Source: Planctomycetota bacterium (GTDB lineage: Bacteria; Planctomycetota; OFTM77). From it: a stretch of 64,000 bases of DNA. How positions within the stretch are numbered: the stretch's first letter is position 1; each line of letters starts with the position of its first letter. Position numbers and translations under genes: made by a program. The notes beneath the pieces are model-generated. The model ran no database searches. It saw nothing but the letters and a program-made list of their open reading frames with translations, and had not been told where the DNA came from. The stretch lies in contig JAJDCO010000063.1 of assembly GCA_029260795.1 (NCBI GenBank), positions 1-64,000 on the forward strand, read 5' to 3'. Below, piece by piece: positions 25,401 through 33,852 of this stretch.

Positions 25401-27438
25401 GGGCCTGCGTCACGAGTCCATCACGCCCTTCGAGCTGACACCGATTCTCGTTCAAGTGCAGGCCATCCTCGAGGTGCTCGCCTCCGACACCTACGACTTC
25501 CCGCTCGTGGCGGGAGGAGCGACGCGCCTGCTCGTCGATGGGCAGCCGTGGGTCGGGCCGGCCTCGCTGAGCGCGGGGCTGCACGCGATCGAGGCCCGCT
25601 TCGCCGTGGCATCGCCGGCCGATCTACCGCTCGCGGTGATGTGGTCGAGCAACGGCGGACCAGCGGAGAGCATTCCGGTCGAGCAAGTGACGCATGATCG
25701 CACCGCGCTGCGCCCGGTCATCAACGAGCATCCCGATCAGGGACCGCTGACCGGCGGCTTCCTCACGCAGATCACCGGGCTCGGCTTCACGCCTGAGAGC
25801 CAGGTCGTCGTGCACTGGGGCGCGCAGGTGCTCGTCGAGCCCTCGATCACGGTCACACCCGACGAGATCACGATCCTCGTGCCCCCGGGCGCGGAGGGCT
25901 TCGTCGATGTCTTCGTCGTGTCACCCAACGGCGCCAGCAATCGCTTCACCTTCGAGTACACCGACGATGCGCCGCCGCCGATCGACTTCGACAAGAGCTT
26001 CTTGGTCGCGCAGTCTCGCCCCACGGCGGTCGCCTGGGGACCCGACGAGCGGCTCTACGTCTCGAGCATGGCGGGCACGATCACCGCCTATCGCTTCGAC
26101 GACGACTACAACGTCCTCGAGGCGCAGGTCATCCACACGATCGCGAATCAGCCCTACAACGAGGTGCTCGGCCTCGCCTTCAGCCCCTGGGACGCCGCCG
26201 ATCCGCCCCGGCTGTACGTGGCCGTCGGTGAGCTGTTCTTCAACGGCGGCTGGTGCTTCCAAGGCTTCTCGCCCTACACCGGTGCCGTCTCCGTCCTGAC
26301 CGGACCCGACTTCGACGTCATCGAGCCTCTGGTGACGGGTCTCCCGGTCTCCAACCATGATCACTCGGTCAACGGAATGGACTTCGACCACGAGGGCAAC
26401 CTGCTCGTCTGCATCGGCGGCAACACCAACGCCGGCGTCCCCAGCTGCGCCATGGGCGACCTGCCCGAGTCGCCGCTCTCGGGTGCGATCTTGAAGCTCC
26501 CGATTCGCCAAGCGGGCTTCAACGGAGCGATCAGCTACGTCGAGACGAGCTCCGGCACGCCGAACGATGATCAGGTCTTTGGTGACATCGTGGACGTGGC
26601 TCCGGGAGTCGATGTCTCGGTCTTCGCCTCGGGCTTCCGCAACACGTTCGACCTCGTCTTCACGACCGAGGAGTGTGTCTATGCGACTGACAACGGACCC
26701 AATGTCGGTTTCGGCCCCGAGTCGACCGGTCCCGACACCGAGGACCCCGATCCTGGTGCAAAAGACGAGCTGTTGCTGATCGAGGAAGGCCTCTACTACG
26801 GGCACCCCAACCGCAACCGCGGGCGGACCGTGCCGATCGAGAACCTCTACTACGGCCCCTTCGAGCCCGAGATCCCGGGAAGCTTCGCGCAGACGCTGCT
26901 CGTGCTCCCGTCATCGACCGACGGCATCGTCGAGTATCGGGCCGAGACCTTCCAAGGCGCGATGCGCGGCAACCTGCTCGTGCAGACCTGGAACGGCGGC
27001 ACCCGGCGCCTCGAGCTCGCCCCCGACGGACGCTCCGTCACCGTCGAGCACCAGTTCTTGACTCTGGGTAGCCTGGCGCTCGAGACCGGGCCGGGAGGAG
27101 TCTTCTTCTCGGCGCATCAGTCGGGCTCGGTCGTCGACATCGTGCGACCCAACGACCCGACGCTGGGAGAGGGGCTCGTGCCCCTCGATATCCATCCCTG
27201 GCGAGCGCCCGCCACCGGCGGTCATCCCTTCGTGATCGCGGGCGTGGGCTTCGGCAACTTCAGCAACACGACCGTGACCATCGGTGGCATCGCGGCCCAG
27301 CTCACCGCCGTGACACCGACCCGCATTCGCGGCCTCGTTCCGCCACAGCCGGCGCCCACCTCCGACCTGGTCGACATCGTAATCGACGTCGGTGGGGAGC
27401 AGGCGACGCTGACTCGTGCTTTCCGCTACCTCTTCTGA
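22480..27438 (+). CDS. Giant secreted protein: three malectin/choice-of-anchor units, PA14-like, IPT/TIG and a sorbosone-dehydrogenase-like propeller
   Basis: 1652 residues with a signal peptide (about 1-25). Approximate order: malectin-like domains at 32-188, 311-454 and 568-720, beginning with YRLNAGGPAF, SINVGGRTF and YRINAGGPEF. Each is followed by an immunoglobulin-like choice-of-anchor D/ASPM-type domain (192-305, 461-565, 726-830; motifs LTLTNIGELNLQI and LTLTNTGEIDLTV). Then come a PKD-like region (847-937), a PA14-like domain (943-1075, GALVQYYDGSG), an IPT/TIG domain (1079-1165), a six-bladed propeller of the glucose/sorbosone dehydrogenase type (about 1168-1570, with NHDHSVNGMDFD and TDNGPNVG) and a final IPT/TIG domain. 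Malectin and PA14 point to carbohydrate binding. The ATG at 22480 has AAGGAG 9 nt upstream. The next gene follows after 23 bp. Confidence 0.85.
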   Translation: MGTLRHAWGPLLCSAIWFGTAGPIAAADHPELLYRLNAGGPAFEDAQANRWRSDSGFFENGVGIHRRRLPAAGTADPLYHSERFDPAGSPTLVYRIPVDSHPGRYQVALHFAEIDLRSASIGARVFDVLIEGQVVLDDYDIFAAAGFRLPDIQTFEVIVSDGELTIDFAAVQGLSKISGLEVFHLEDLQGDLAVVPAQIDFAATFEGETATPGLLTLTNIGELNLQITAADLDDATHFVSPTLELPLVLAPQQTLPVQVLFAPISAGDFVASWSLSWETLTGTAGGGGEGSGVETIVLTGTGLPTAVAERSINVGGRTFVEGGGVTWESDAPFAKGGRTLEPGNPGQPPIPDATLSRRDGDYDLRVPVASGPGIYVVTLHFRDRRTQAPGERVFDVEAEDGQPLLRGFDPYAAAGNDPWIERFALTLWDGVLDLALIDTGGGEPTLSGIEIGLSQRFEPRLDVSPPTLSFSSVLIAAESAPRTLTLTNTGEIDLTVDAIVSDGPEFLVEAPELPIVIASGASVPVGVSFRPAVAGPRTGTVTISSDDAAGLVVIAVDGVGYQPPPPTTIYRINAGGPEFVDPQGNTWSVGDPYHNGAGFNSGTGAPISGTDKSTLYQTAYSDKWGDPDQEWTLPVFGAGGYYRVILHFAEFLKGGPGERVFTVELESQAVLSGWDIAAAVGTFAATTRSFDVASDAELELRLVSEVDLTQVNAIEVEYLDALAQLSVAPSQIDWGHVVLGNAVTQTLKLTNGSPRPASLDWLRLAVSSGSGLDFSVELDGQAYPGAADEVIHSLSGLVIAPGGTLDVPITYQPTVEAENSLRVELGGEVQTIGADLHAAGGQHPFLHVVIVHDDLVVDYDQDGSGHVALYGSGSHTHEPSRTIVFFEWAENGTPFSSAADVVQSFPLGEHTVSLMIQDDNDPPESLTDTSTFRVVAPNAVPGALVQYYDGSGPGGPDALLDAVPATADWIKTDEGLRHESITPFELTPILVQVQAILEVLASDTYDFPLVAGGATRLLVDGQPWVGPASLSAGLHAIEARFAVASPADLPLAVMWSSNGGPAESIPVEQVTHDRTALRPVINEHPDQGPLTGGFLTQITGLGFTPESQVVVHWGAQVLVEPSITVTPDEITILVPPGAEGFVDVFVVSPNGASNRFTFEYTDDAPPPIDFDKSFLVAQSRPTAVAWGPDERLYVSSMAGTITAYRFDDDYNVLEAQVIHTIANQPYNEVLGLAFSPWDAADPPRLYVAVGELFFNGGWCFQGFSPYTGAVSVLTGPDFDVIEPLVTGLPVSNHDHSVNGMDFDHEGNLLVCIGGNTNAGVPSCAMGDLPESPLSGAILKLPIRQAGFNGAISYVETSSGTPNDDQVFGDIVDVAPGVDVSVFASGFRNTFDLVFTTEECVYATDNGPNVGFGPESTGPDTEDPDPGAKDELLLIEEGLYYGHPNRNRGRTVPIENLYYGPFEPEIPGSFAQTLLVLPSSTDGIVEYRAETFQGAMRGNLLVQTWNGGTRRLELAPDGRSVTVEHQFLTLGSLALETGPGGVFFSAHQSGSVVDIVRPNDPTLGEGLVPLDIHPWRAPATGGHPFVIAGVGFGNFSNTTVTIGGIAAQLTAVTPTRIRGLVPPQPAPTSDLVDIVIDVGGEQATLTRAFRYLF

Positions 27439-27461
27439 GATCCCCCCGGAGACTTGCGCCC

Positions 27462-29573
27462 ATGAAGTCCTTCGTCCTCGCCCTCGTGCTCTCGGGTCCG
27501 CTCGTCGCGGCCGATGAGCTGATCGTCGCCAGTGCCGGCACCGATGAGCTGCTTCGGTACGACGCCTCGAGCGGCGCTTTTCTCGGCCTGCTCGTCACGG
27601 CGCAGAGTGGCGGGCTCCAGTCTCCGGGTGACGCGATGTATGGCCTGGACGGCCATTGGTGGCTGGTCAGCGAATCGACCGGCGAGGTCTTGAAGTACGA
27701 CCGAACGAGCGGCAGCTTCTCGAGCGCGTTCGTGACGGCCGGGAGTGGCGGCTTGGGCCAACCCGGCGCGATGATCTCGGGACCGGCCAACGAGCTTTTG
27801 CTGGTCGACCGCACGGCGAATCGCGTGCTGCACTTCGACGGCTGGACGGGAGCTGCGGTCGGTCCCTTCCTCGAGGACGATGCCGCGACGCCCGGCATCG
27901 ACGAGCTCGGCGGCCTCAGCGACATGCGCGACCTCGGCATCGGCCCCGACGGACGGCTCTACGTGGCGGCCGGCAGCAACGCGTCGGTGTTCCGCTTCGA
28001 TCTGCAGACGCGAGCGTTCGTCGACGTGTTCGTGCCGAGCGGCAGCGGCGGCCTCGCCGACGCGCGCGCGATCGCGTTCACGCAGAAGCGGGATCTCCTC
28101 GTGGCGTCGTACTCGGCGAGCTCGGTGCTGCGCTACGATCGCGTCACCGGCGCGTTCTTGGGCACCTTCATCGCGAGTGGCAGCGGCGGGCTGCAGAATC
28201 CGACGGCGCTGGCGGTCGACCCGAGCGGAGACCTCGTCGTCGCATCCGAGGGGACGAATGAGGTGCTGCGCTACGACGGGACGACCGGTGCCTTTCTCGG
28301 TGTCCTGGTCAGCGCCGGCAGCGGTGGGCTGACGGCGCCGTCGTCGCTCCGGTTCACGCCCAACCGAACGCTCAAGCTCATGGGTCCCTTCGGGTCGCCC
28401 GGAGGATCCATGACGATCAACGCGCGCGAGGGAACGCCGGGCCAAAGCCTGTTCTTCGTGTACGGCTTCGCGCCGGGCAATCTGCGCGTGCCGGGTTGCG
28501 GCGGCTTGTATCTCGACGTGGGGAACCCGATCGTCTTCGGGAGCCAGACCAGCGTCGGGAGCGGCTGGGCGAGCCTGTCGTTGAACGTGCCGGCCGCGGC
28601 CAGCGATCTGACGGTGTTCTTGCAGGCGATCGAGCTCGTGACTTGCCGCACCAGCGACGTCGTCCGCCGCCGGCTCGCCAGCTCGGGGGGAGCCGGACAC
28701 CTCGAGATCGAGCCCGGTGGGACGTTGCGAAACGGGAGCACCTACGGTTTCGGATCCTTCACGGTGCGCAACGACTCGTGGGGTGGGCAGCGCATCGCGC
28801 GGCTCGAGATCGATCTTCGGGAAGCGATCTTTCCCGACCTCGTCTACGATCCGAATGGCCAGGCCGGCGACAAGGCCGGCAAGGATTTCACGGTCGACTT
28901 TGATACCGGGACCGGGTGGACGGGGCACACCTTCTCCGGCGATCACGACCTCGGCTGGGACGTGCTCTCCGTCGACTTCACGAGCTTCGACCCGGGAGAC
29001 AACTTTCGCTTCTCGGTCGACACTGATCCGACCAGCATTCAAGGCGCAAGCACACCCGGTCCGCATGAGACGGGCAGCATCTCGGGCCTCGAGCTGACGG
29101 GTGCCAAGGTGCGCCTGTTCTTCGACGATGGCTCGTTTCTGTCGAGCCGCACCTATCGACTGGGGACCAGCGTCACGGGCTCGTCGATCCAGCTTGGGTC
29201 GGCGGCCCCCGCGGCCCCCGCGTTGTCCATCCTGGGGCAGAGCAATCCGTCGATCGTCTCGAACCCGAGTCAGACCGTGCGAGTGGAGGGCTCCATCGGA
29301 GACACCGTGCACCTGCTGGTGCTCGAAGGCGGTCTGTTTACGGCGGGTGTTCCCGGCGGCGGCTTTGACCTCGATCCATTCGAGGTCAACACGGCCTTGG
29401 CGGTGCAGGAGCTCAGCGGCACGATCGGAACGTCGGGATCACTCGACTTCCCGATCACCCTCACCGAGACCGAGCCCGAAGGCGGCATCCACTACCTGCT
29501 GGCAATCGTCGAGGACGCCTCCGGCAAGCGGAGCCGACCATCGACGACCTGGGTGATCGAGTACCAACCGTAG
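27462..29573 (+). CDS. Secreted NHL-type beta-propeller protein
   Basis: 703 residues with a signal peptide (1-17). Residues about 18-300 contain six or so repeats of a propeller blade with the phrase LLRYDASSGAFLGLLVTAQSGGL, recurring as VLRYDRVTGAFLGTF and VLRYDGTTGAFLGVL; each has an SGGL turn. The second half is beta-rich with no family I recognise (a region around 430-570 includes GFGSFTVRNDSWGGQRIARLEIDL). Probably an extracellular binding protein made together with the preceding giant protein (23-bp gap). Confidence 0.8.
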   Translation: MKSFVLALVLSGPLVAADELIVASAGTDELLRYDASSGAFLGLLVTAQSGGLQSPGDAMYGLDGHWWLVSESTGEVLKYDRTSGSFSSAFVTAGSGGLGQPGAMISGPANELLLVDRTANRVLHFDGWTGAAVGPFLEDDAATPGIDELGGLSDMRDLGIGPDGRLYVAAGSNASVFRFDLQTRAFVDVFVPSGSGGLADARAIAFTQKRDLLVASYSASSVLRYDRVTGAFLGTFIASGSGGLQNPTALAVDPSGDLVVASEGTNEVLRYDGTTGAFLGVLVSAGSGGLTAPSSLRFTPNRTLKLMGPFGSPGGSMTINAREGTPGQSLFFVYGFAPGNLRVPGCGGLYLDVGNPIVFGSQTSVGSGWASLSLNVPAAASDLTVFLQAIELVTCRTSDVVRRRLASSGGAGHLEIEPGGTLRNGSTYGFGSFTVRNDSWGGQRIARLEIDLREAIFPDLVYDPNGQAGDKAGKDFTVDFDTGTGWTGHTFSGDHDLGWDVLSVDFTSFDPGDNFRFSVDTDPTSIQGASTPGPHETGSISGLELTGAKVRLFFDDGSFLSSRTYRLGTSVTGSSIQLGSAAPAAPALSILGQSNPSIVSNPSQTVRVEGSIGDTVHLLVLEGGLFTAGVPGGGFDLDPFEVNTALAVQELSGTIGTSGSLDFPITLTETEPEGGIHYLLAIVEDASGKRSRPSTTWVIEYQP

Positions 29574-30175
29574 GAGGAGCAGACCCTAGGAGCGAGGGCG
29601 ACTGGCCGGCTCGTGTGGCGCCTCGTTCCTGGGATCGCGGGCGGCCCGCCCGCAAGGTCGGCCCATCGGGCCGACGCGCGAACGAGCAAGGACGATCTCA
29701 TCAGCGAAGCAGCGCTGACGCATTCCTCACGATTCCCGGGAAGGCGCACGAGCTTTCCACAAGACAGGCTCGCCAAAAAGAAAAGAAGCCTCGGCTGCCA
29801 TCGATGGCAGCCGAGGCCTTGAACCCGCCTGTGCAGGGAAGAGACGTCGGGAGCCCTGGGGGACTCGCGAAGGGACCCCAGGGCCGGAAGGCCAATGGGG
29901 AAGGACCCCGGGGTGCCTCGAGAGAGTGCTCTGTTCACTCCTCTCCGCTTTCGCTGGAACGTCAGAGCCGGATTCGGACCTTTGAAAACGAAAGGCGATC
30001 GGCGTAGGGCATTGATACGGTTGTGCTTGTGTGGGTCGAGCGTCGAGCTGGCCTCCGGCAGTCCTCCCTCTGAAGGCGAAAGGGACATGCGCGCGCAGGC
30101 GCTCCGTCCGTATGGTATTGCGTCCTGCGTTCCACCGTGCCGCACCTTGTTCGTCAGCTCGAGGAGAGATCCCTC
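29574..30175. other. 602-bp intergenic region with strong secondary structure
   Basis: No gene is supported. It holds the 30-bp palindrome with a minus-strand T-tract (29773-29817), an 8-bp stem CCCTGGGG/CCCCAGGG at about 29854-29883, and further short GC stems up to about 29930. The minus strand therefore reads as a structured stretch ending in an intrinsic terminator. The promoter of the downstream peptidase gene must also lie here; I see no clear match. Confidence 0.5.
29773..29817 (-). terminator. Perfect 30-bp palindrome followed on the minus strand by a T-rich tract
   Basis: GCCTCGGCTGCCATC (29788-29802) is followed immediately by its exact complement. On the minus strand the stem is followed by TTCTTTTCTTTTTGG (29773-29787), the layout of an intrinsic terminator. 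Both flanking genes are on the plus strand, so it must end some unannotated minus-strand transcript or act as a structural element. Confidence 0.7.
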
Positions 30176-31723
30176 ATGGCGTCCCTGTTCCAGCGCTTGG
30201 CCATTGCTTTCGTCTTCTTTCAGGCCGTCGGTTCCGCCTCGGCCCAAACCGACACGATCACGCCTCCCGTCGAAGCCGCGCTCGAGAAGATCTCGCCGAA
30301 GTCCCTCCGCGAGCACCTCACGTACATCGCCTCCGACGAGCTTGGCGGGCGCGACACGCCGTCGCCCGGACTCGAGAAGGCCGCGCAGTACATCGCGAAG
30401 CAATTCGAGAAGGCCGGCCTCGAGCCCGCTGGCGACGAAGGCTACTTCCAGATCGCGCCCTTCCAGACCGTCGGCTCCGAGCCGAAGCGGTGTGAGGTCA
30501 CCTGGCGAGCAGGCGAGAAGTCGCGCTCGCTCTCGCCCGAGGCGTTCTCGGAGCATCCGCTGGTCGCCCTCGAGTGGAAGGACGCAGCGGTGTTCCGCCT
30601 TTCGGTGCCCGACCTGGAGAGCTTGAGTGAAGAGCAGGCCGCCGCGATGCGCGATCAGGTCGTCGTCATCGAAGGACCGGCCGCCGACCGAGGCAGTCGC
30701 TTCCGATTCCGCCGCCTGCGGCGCGGGATGCTGGCGCGGCTGACCGAGCTCGGTGCGCGCGGCGTGCTTTTCGTCTCCCCCGGGCAGGCGAACGATGAAC
30801 GCGGGCGCGGTCGGGGCAACGGACGACGACTCGTCGACGAGACCCAAGGCGGCGACGGCGCGGGACCGGCGGTGATGACGGTGCACGACGCGGATCTCCT
30901 CGCGTGGTGGAGCGCGGCCGAAACCGGCCCGACCGACGCGCGTCTTTCGATCGACTTCGAGCCCGACGTCACGCCGGCGCCCCTGAAGAACGTGGTCGGT
31001 GTTCTGCGAGGCTCCGACCCCGAGCTGTCGAAGACCTACGTGCTCGTCACCGCACACTACGATCACATCGGGACGCGGGAAGGCATGGAGGGCGACAACA
31101 TCTTCAACGGCGCCAACGACGATGGCAGTGGCACGGTGTCGGTGATCGAGCTGGCCCATGCGTTGGCGACACTGAAGCCGCGGCCGAAGCGCAGCTTGGT
31201 GTTCATGACGGTGTTTGGCGAGGAGAAGGGACTGCTCGGATCGCGCTACTACGGACGGCATCCGCTCTTCCCGGTCGAGAAGACGATCGCGAACATCAAT
31301 CTCGAGCACATGGGCCGCACCGATGACGAGGAAGGGCCCCAGCTCAAGCGCGCGACCCTGACCGGATTCGACTACTCGCAAGTCGGCGAGGTGTTTCGTC
31401 AGGCCGGTGTCGATACCGGTATCGAGATCTACAAGCACGCGGCCAATAGCGATTCCTTCTTCGGACGAAGCGACAATCAAGCGCTCGCCGACTTGGGCGT
31501 CCCCTCGCACACGGTGTGCGTGGCGTTCATCTTCCCGGACTACCATGGCCCGGGTGACCACGCCGACCTCGTCGACTACGACAACCTCAGCCAGGTGCTC
31601 CGGGCTGTGGGGCTGACCTTGACGCGTCTCGCAAACGATCCCGAGGTACCCCAGTGGGATCGCGACAATCGTCGAGCCCGCCGTTACGTCGAGGCCTACG
31701 ACAAGCTGCACGGCAAGCACTGA
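30176..31723 (+). CDS. Secreted M28-family zinc aminopeptidase
   Basis: 515 residues with a signal peptide (about 1-23, ending ASAQ). The M28 domain has the zinc ligands in AHYDH (H294), ANDDGSG (D315/D316) and GEEKGLLGS (E349/E350), plus later INLEHMGR and the C-terminal YHGPGDH. An inserted region at about 85-275 resembles the protease-associated domain seen in many M28 enzymes. Likely releases amino acids from peptides in the periplasm or outside the cell. The ATG at 30176 follows GAGGAGAGA. The truncated M20 peptidase starts 38 bp downstream. Confidence 0.9.
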   Translation: MASLFQRLAIAFVFFQAVGSASAQTDTITPPVEAALEKISPKSLREHLTYIASDELGGRDTPSPGLEKAAQYIAKQFEKAGLEPAGDEGYFQIAPFQTVGSEPKRCEVTWRAGEKSRSLSPEAFSEHPLVALEWKDAAVFRLSVPDLESLSEEQAAAMRDQVVVIEGPAADRGSRFRFRRLRRGMLARLTELGARGVLFVSPGQANDERGRGRGNGRRLVDETQGGDGAGPAVMTVHDADLLAWWSAAETGPTDARLSIDFEPDVTPAPLKNVVGVLRGSDPELSKTYVLVTAHYDHIGTREGMEGDNIFNGANDDGSGTVSVIELAHALATLKPRPKRSLVFMTVFGEEKGLLGSRYYGRHPLFPVEKTIANINLEHMGRTDDEEGPQLKRATLTGFDYSQVGEVFRQAGVDTGIEIYKHAANSDSFFGRSDNQALADLGVPSHTVCVAFIFPDYHGPGDHADLVDYDNLSQVLRAVGLTLTRLANDPEVPQWDRDNRRARRYVEAYDKLHGKH

Positions 31724-31761
31724 ATGCTGACCTCCTGGATGCCGCCTTCGGAGCCCCCTCG

Positions 31762-32361
31762 ATGATTCGAATCGCGACCACGATGTGCCTGCTCGTGACG
31801 GGGCTGGCGGCTCTTGCTCCGAGGGCACCGGCGAAGGACGACGTCGACCGCCTGCGCGAATGGTGCCGATCCCATCGGACACGACTCGTGCAGGAGCTCT
31901 CGGAGATGGTCGCCATCCCGTCGGTGTCCGAGCGCCCGGCCGACGTCGCTCGACTCGCCCAGTACCTCACGAAGCGGCTCGAGCGCCTGCGGTTCACGGT
32001 CGAGGACATCTCTCGCGGTGGCCCACCGCTGCTCCTGGCGAGCGACGGGAAGTCGGACGCGAAAACGACGATCCGCTTCTACGTGCACTACGATGGCCAG
32101 AACGTCGACCCGGGCCGTTGGACCTCGAGTGCGCCCTTCGAAAGACCCCAGGCATCAGGGTCTGTCCAAGAACTGCACGAGCACGTACGCTCTCGCGCTT
32201 CTGCGGACCTCCGGCTTTCAGCCGGCACGTTACGCCTCGTGATTCGTGGCCTCTCCAGGCGAGGTGTCGTCCGATCCGTGGGACGCGACCGCTCTCTCGT
32301 CGATGTGATGCGAGCGCATCGCTGCCCGCCAGGACGGGCTGGAAGTCAACGGTCGACGTGA
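31762..32361 (+). pseudogene. Truncated M20-family peptidase
   Basis: The first 130 residues begin with a signal peptide and match the N-terminal part of M20 dipeptidases: LVQELSEMVAIPSVSERPADVARLAQYL and the first metal-ligand region FYVHYDGQNVDPGRWTSSAPFE (canonical HYDVQPVDP...W...PF). At about 32151 the similarity stops abruptly. The frame then runs through unrelated sequence to a stop at 32361, so the rest of the catalytic and dimerisation domains is missing. The foreign segment contains a CCGGCTTTCAGCCGG palindrome and a 24-nt piece also found at 42761-42785. A deletion or insertion event is the simplest reading. Confidence 0.75.
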
Positions 32362-32403
32362 CGAGCTCCGTTCGGGTCTCTGTTCCATTGGACCCCCGGC
32401 TTC

Positions 32404-33849
32404 CTACGCGAACAGCTCGTGGCGGATGTTCGCCTCGTCGGTGGGGCCGATGAGGCGTTGTTCGAGGCCTTGGAAGTGGTAGCGCAGCAGGAAGGGATCC
32501 AGGCCGAGGGCGTGCAGGATGGTCGCCTGGAGGTCGCGCACGCTCATGGGGTCTTCGGTGATCGTGTAGCCGAGCTCGTCGGTGGCGCCGAGCGTGAAGC
32601 CTTCTTTGATTCCGCCTCCCGCCATCCACATCGTGAAGCAATCGGGATGGTGGTCGCGCCCCAGGAAGGTCGAGCCGTTGCGGGCTTCGTTCATCGAGGT
32701 GCGACCGAACTCGCCACCCCAGACGATCAACGTCTCGTCGAGCAAGCCGCGCTGCTCGAGGTCGTTCACGAGTGCCGCGATCGGTTGATCGATGTCGCGG
32801 CACTTGTTCGGGAACTGGGTCATGAGATCGTCGCCGGGACCGGTTCCGTGGATGTCCCAGCCCCAGTCGAAGACTTGGACGAAGCGGACGCCGCGCTCGA
32901 CCAAGCGTCGGGCGAGGAGGCAGTTGTTGGCGAAGCTGCCCTTTCCGGGCTCGGCGCCGTACATCGTGCGGATCGCCTCGGGCTCGTGGCGAATGTCCAT
33001 CGCTTCGGGGACCGAGCTCTGCATGCGGAACGCCAGCTCGTACTGCTCGATGCGCGACTGGATCTCGGGATCCCCCACGCGCTCGTAGTCGAGGGCGTTC
33101 AGCTCGTTCAGCGTATCGAGGCTGCGGCGGCGGACGTCGCGGCTCATGCCGTCGGGATCAGACACGTAGAGGATCGGGTCACCGACCGACCGACAGCGCA
33201 CGCCCTGGTAGAACGACGGCAGGAATCCGCTGCCCCAGATGCTCTTGCCACCCGTCGGATCGCTGCCGCCGGAGCCGAGCACGACGAAGGCCGGGAGGTT
33301 TTGGTTCAACGCGCCCAGACCATAGGTGATCCAGGATCCCATCGAGGCAGCCCCGAACTGGGAGTTGCCGGTGAACAGGAGGAGATCGGCCGGGGCGTGG
33401 TTGAACTGATCGGTGTGCATCGAGTGCACCATCGCGACCTTGTCGGCGATCGACTCGAAGTGAGGCATCAGCGAGGTGACCCAGCGTCCTGACTCGCCGC
33501 AGCGCTTCCAAGGATGTTGAGATCCGAGCAGCGTGGGGTGTCCCTTGATGAAGGCCAATCGCCGCCCCTCGATGAACGAGTCGGGGCACTTCTGTCCATG
33601 GTGCTCGTCGAGCTCGGGCTTGTACTCGAAGAGGTCGAGCTGCGGCGGCGCTCCCCCCATCTCGAGAAAGATCACCTGCTTGGCGCTAGCCGGCTGGGGC
33701 GGTGCCTTCGGGCGGAGTGGGTCGTCGTCGGGCCGGGTGAATCCGTCCTTGGCGAGCAGCGCGTTCAACGCGATCGCTCCCAGGCTGGCGCCCGTCTTCG
33801 AGAAGAAGGCTCGGCGGTCGAGGTGGTGGGTCGGCTGGCGGGGGTTCAT
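32404..33849 (-). CDS. DUF1501 protein with twin-arginine-like signal (module A)
   Basis: 481 residues. The N-terminus DRRAFFSKTGASLGAIALNALL looks like a Tat signal. Family signatures include FLEMGGAPPQLDLFEYKP, HSMHTDQFNHAPADLLLFTG, WITYGLGALNQNLPAFVVL, WDIHGTGPGDDLMTQFPNKCRDIDQPIAALVNDL and VWGGEFGRT, which place it in the sulfatase-like alkaline phosphatase superfamily of DUF1501. Biochemical role undetermined; in planctomycetes it is nearly always paired with a DUF1549/DUF1553 protein, here the gene directly upstream (3-bp gap). Confidence 0.93.
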   Translation of the reverse strand: MNPRQPTHHLDRRAFFSKTGASLGAIALNALLAKDGFTRPDDDPLRPKAPPQPASAKQVIFLEMGGAPPQLDLFEYKPELDEHHGQKCPDSFIEGRRLAFIKGHPTLLGSQHPWKRCGESGRWVTSLMPHFESIADKVAMVHSMHTDQFNHAPADLLLFTGNSQFGAASMGSWITYGLGALNQNLPAFVVLGSGGSDPTGGKSIWGSGFLPSFYQGVRCRSVGDPILYVSDPDGMSRDVRRRSLDTLNELNALDYERVGDPEIQSRIEQYELAFRMQSSVPEAMDIRHEPEAIRTMYGAEPGKGSFANNCLLARRLVERGVRFVQVFDWGWDIHGTGPGDDLMTQFPNKCRDIDQPIAALVNDLEQRGLLDETLIVWGGEFGRTSMNEARNGSTFLGRDHHPDCFTMWMAGGGIKEGFTLGATDELGYTITEDPMSVRDLQATILHALGLDPFLLRYHFQGLEQRLIGPTDEANIRHELFA

Positions 33850-33852
33850 GGC

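Noticed and set aside
29788..29980. tRNA or tmRNA on the minus strand near GGCGGGTTCAAGGCC
   Set aside because: The TTCAA-like loop lacks matching stem arms, and no acceptor stem or CCA end could be built.
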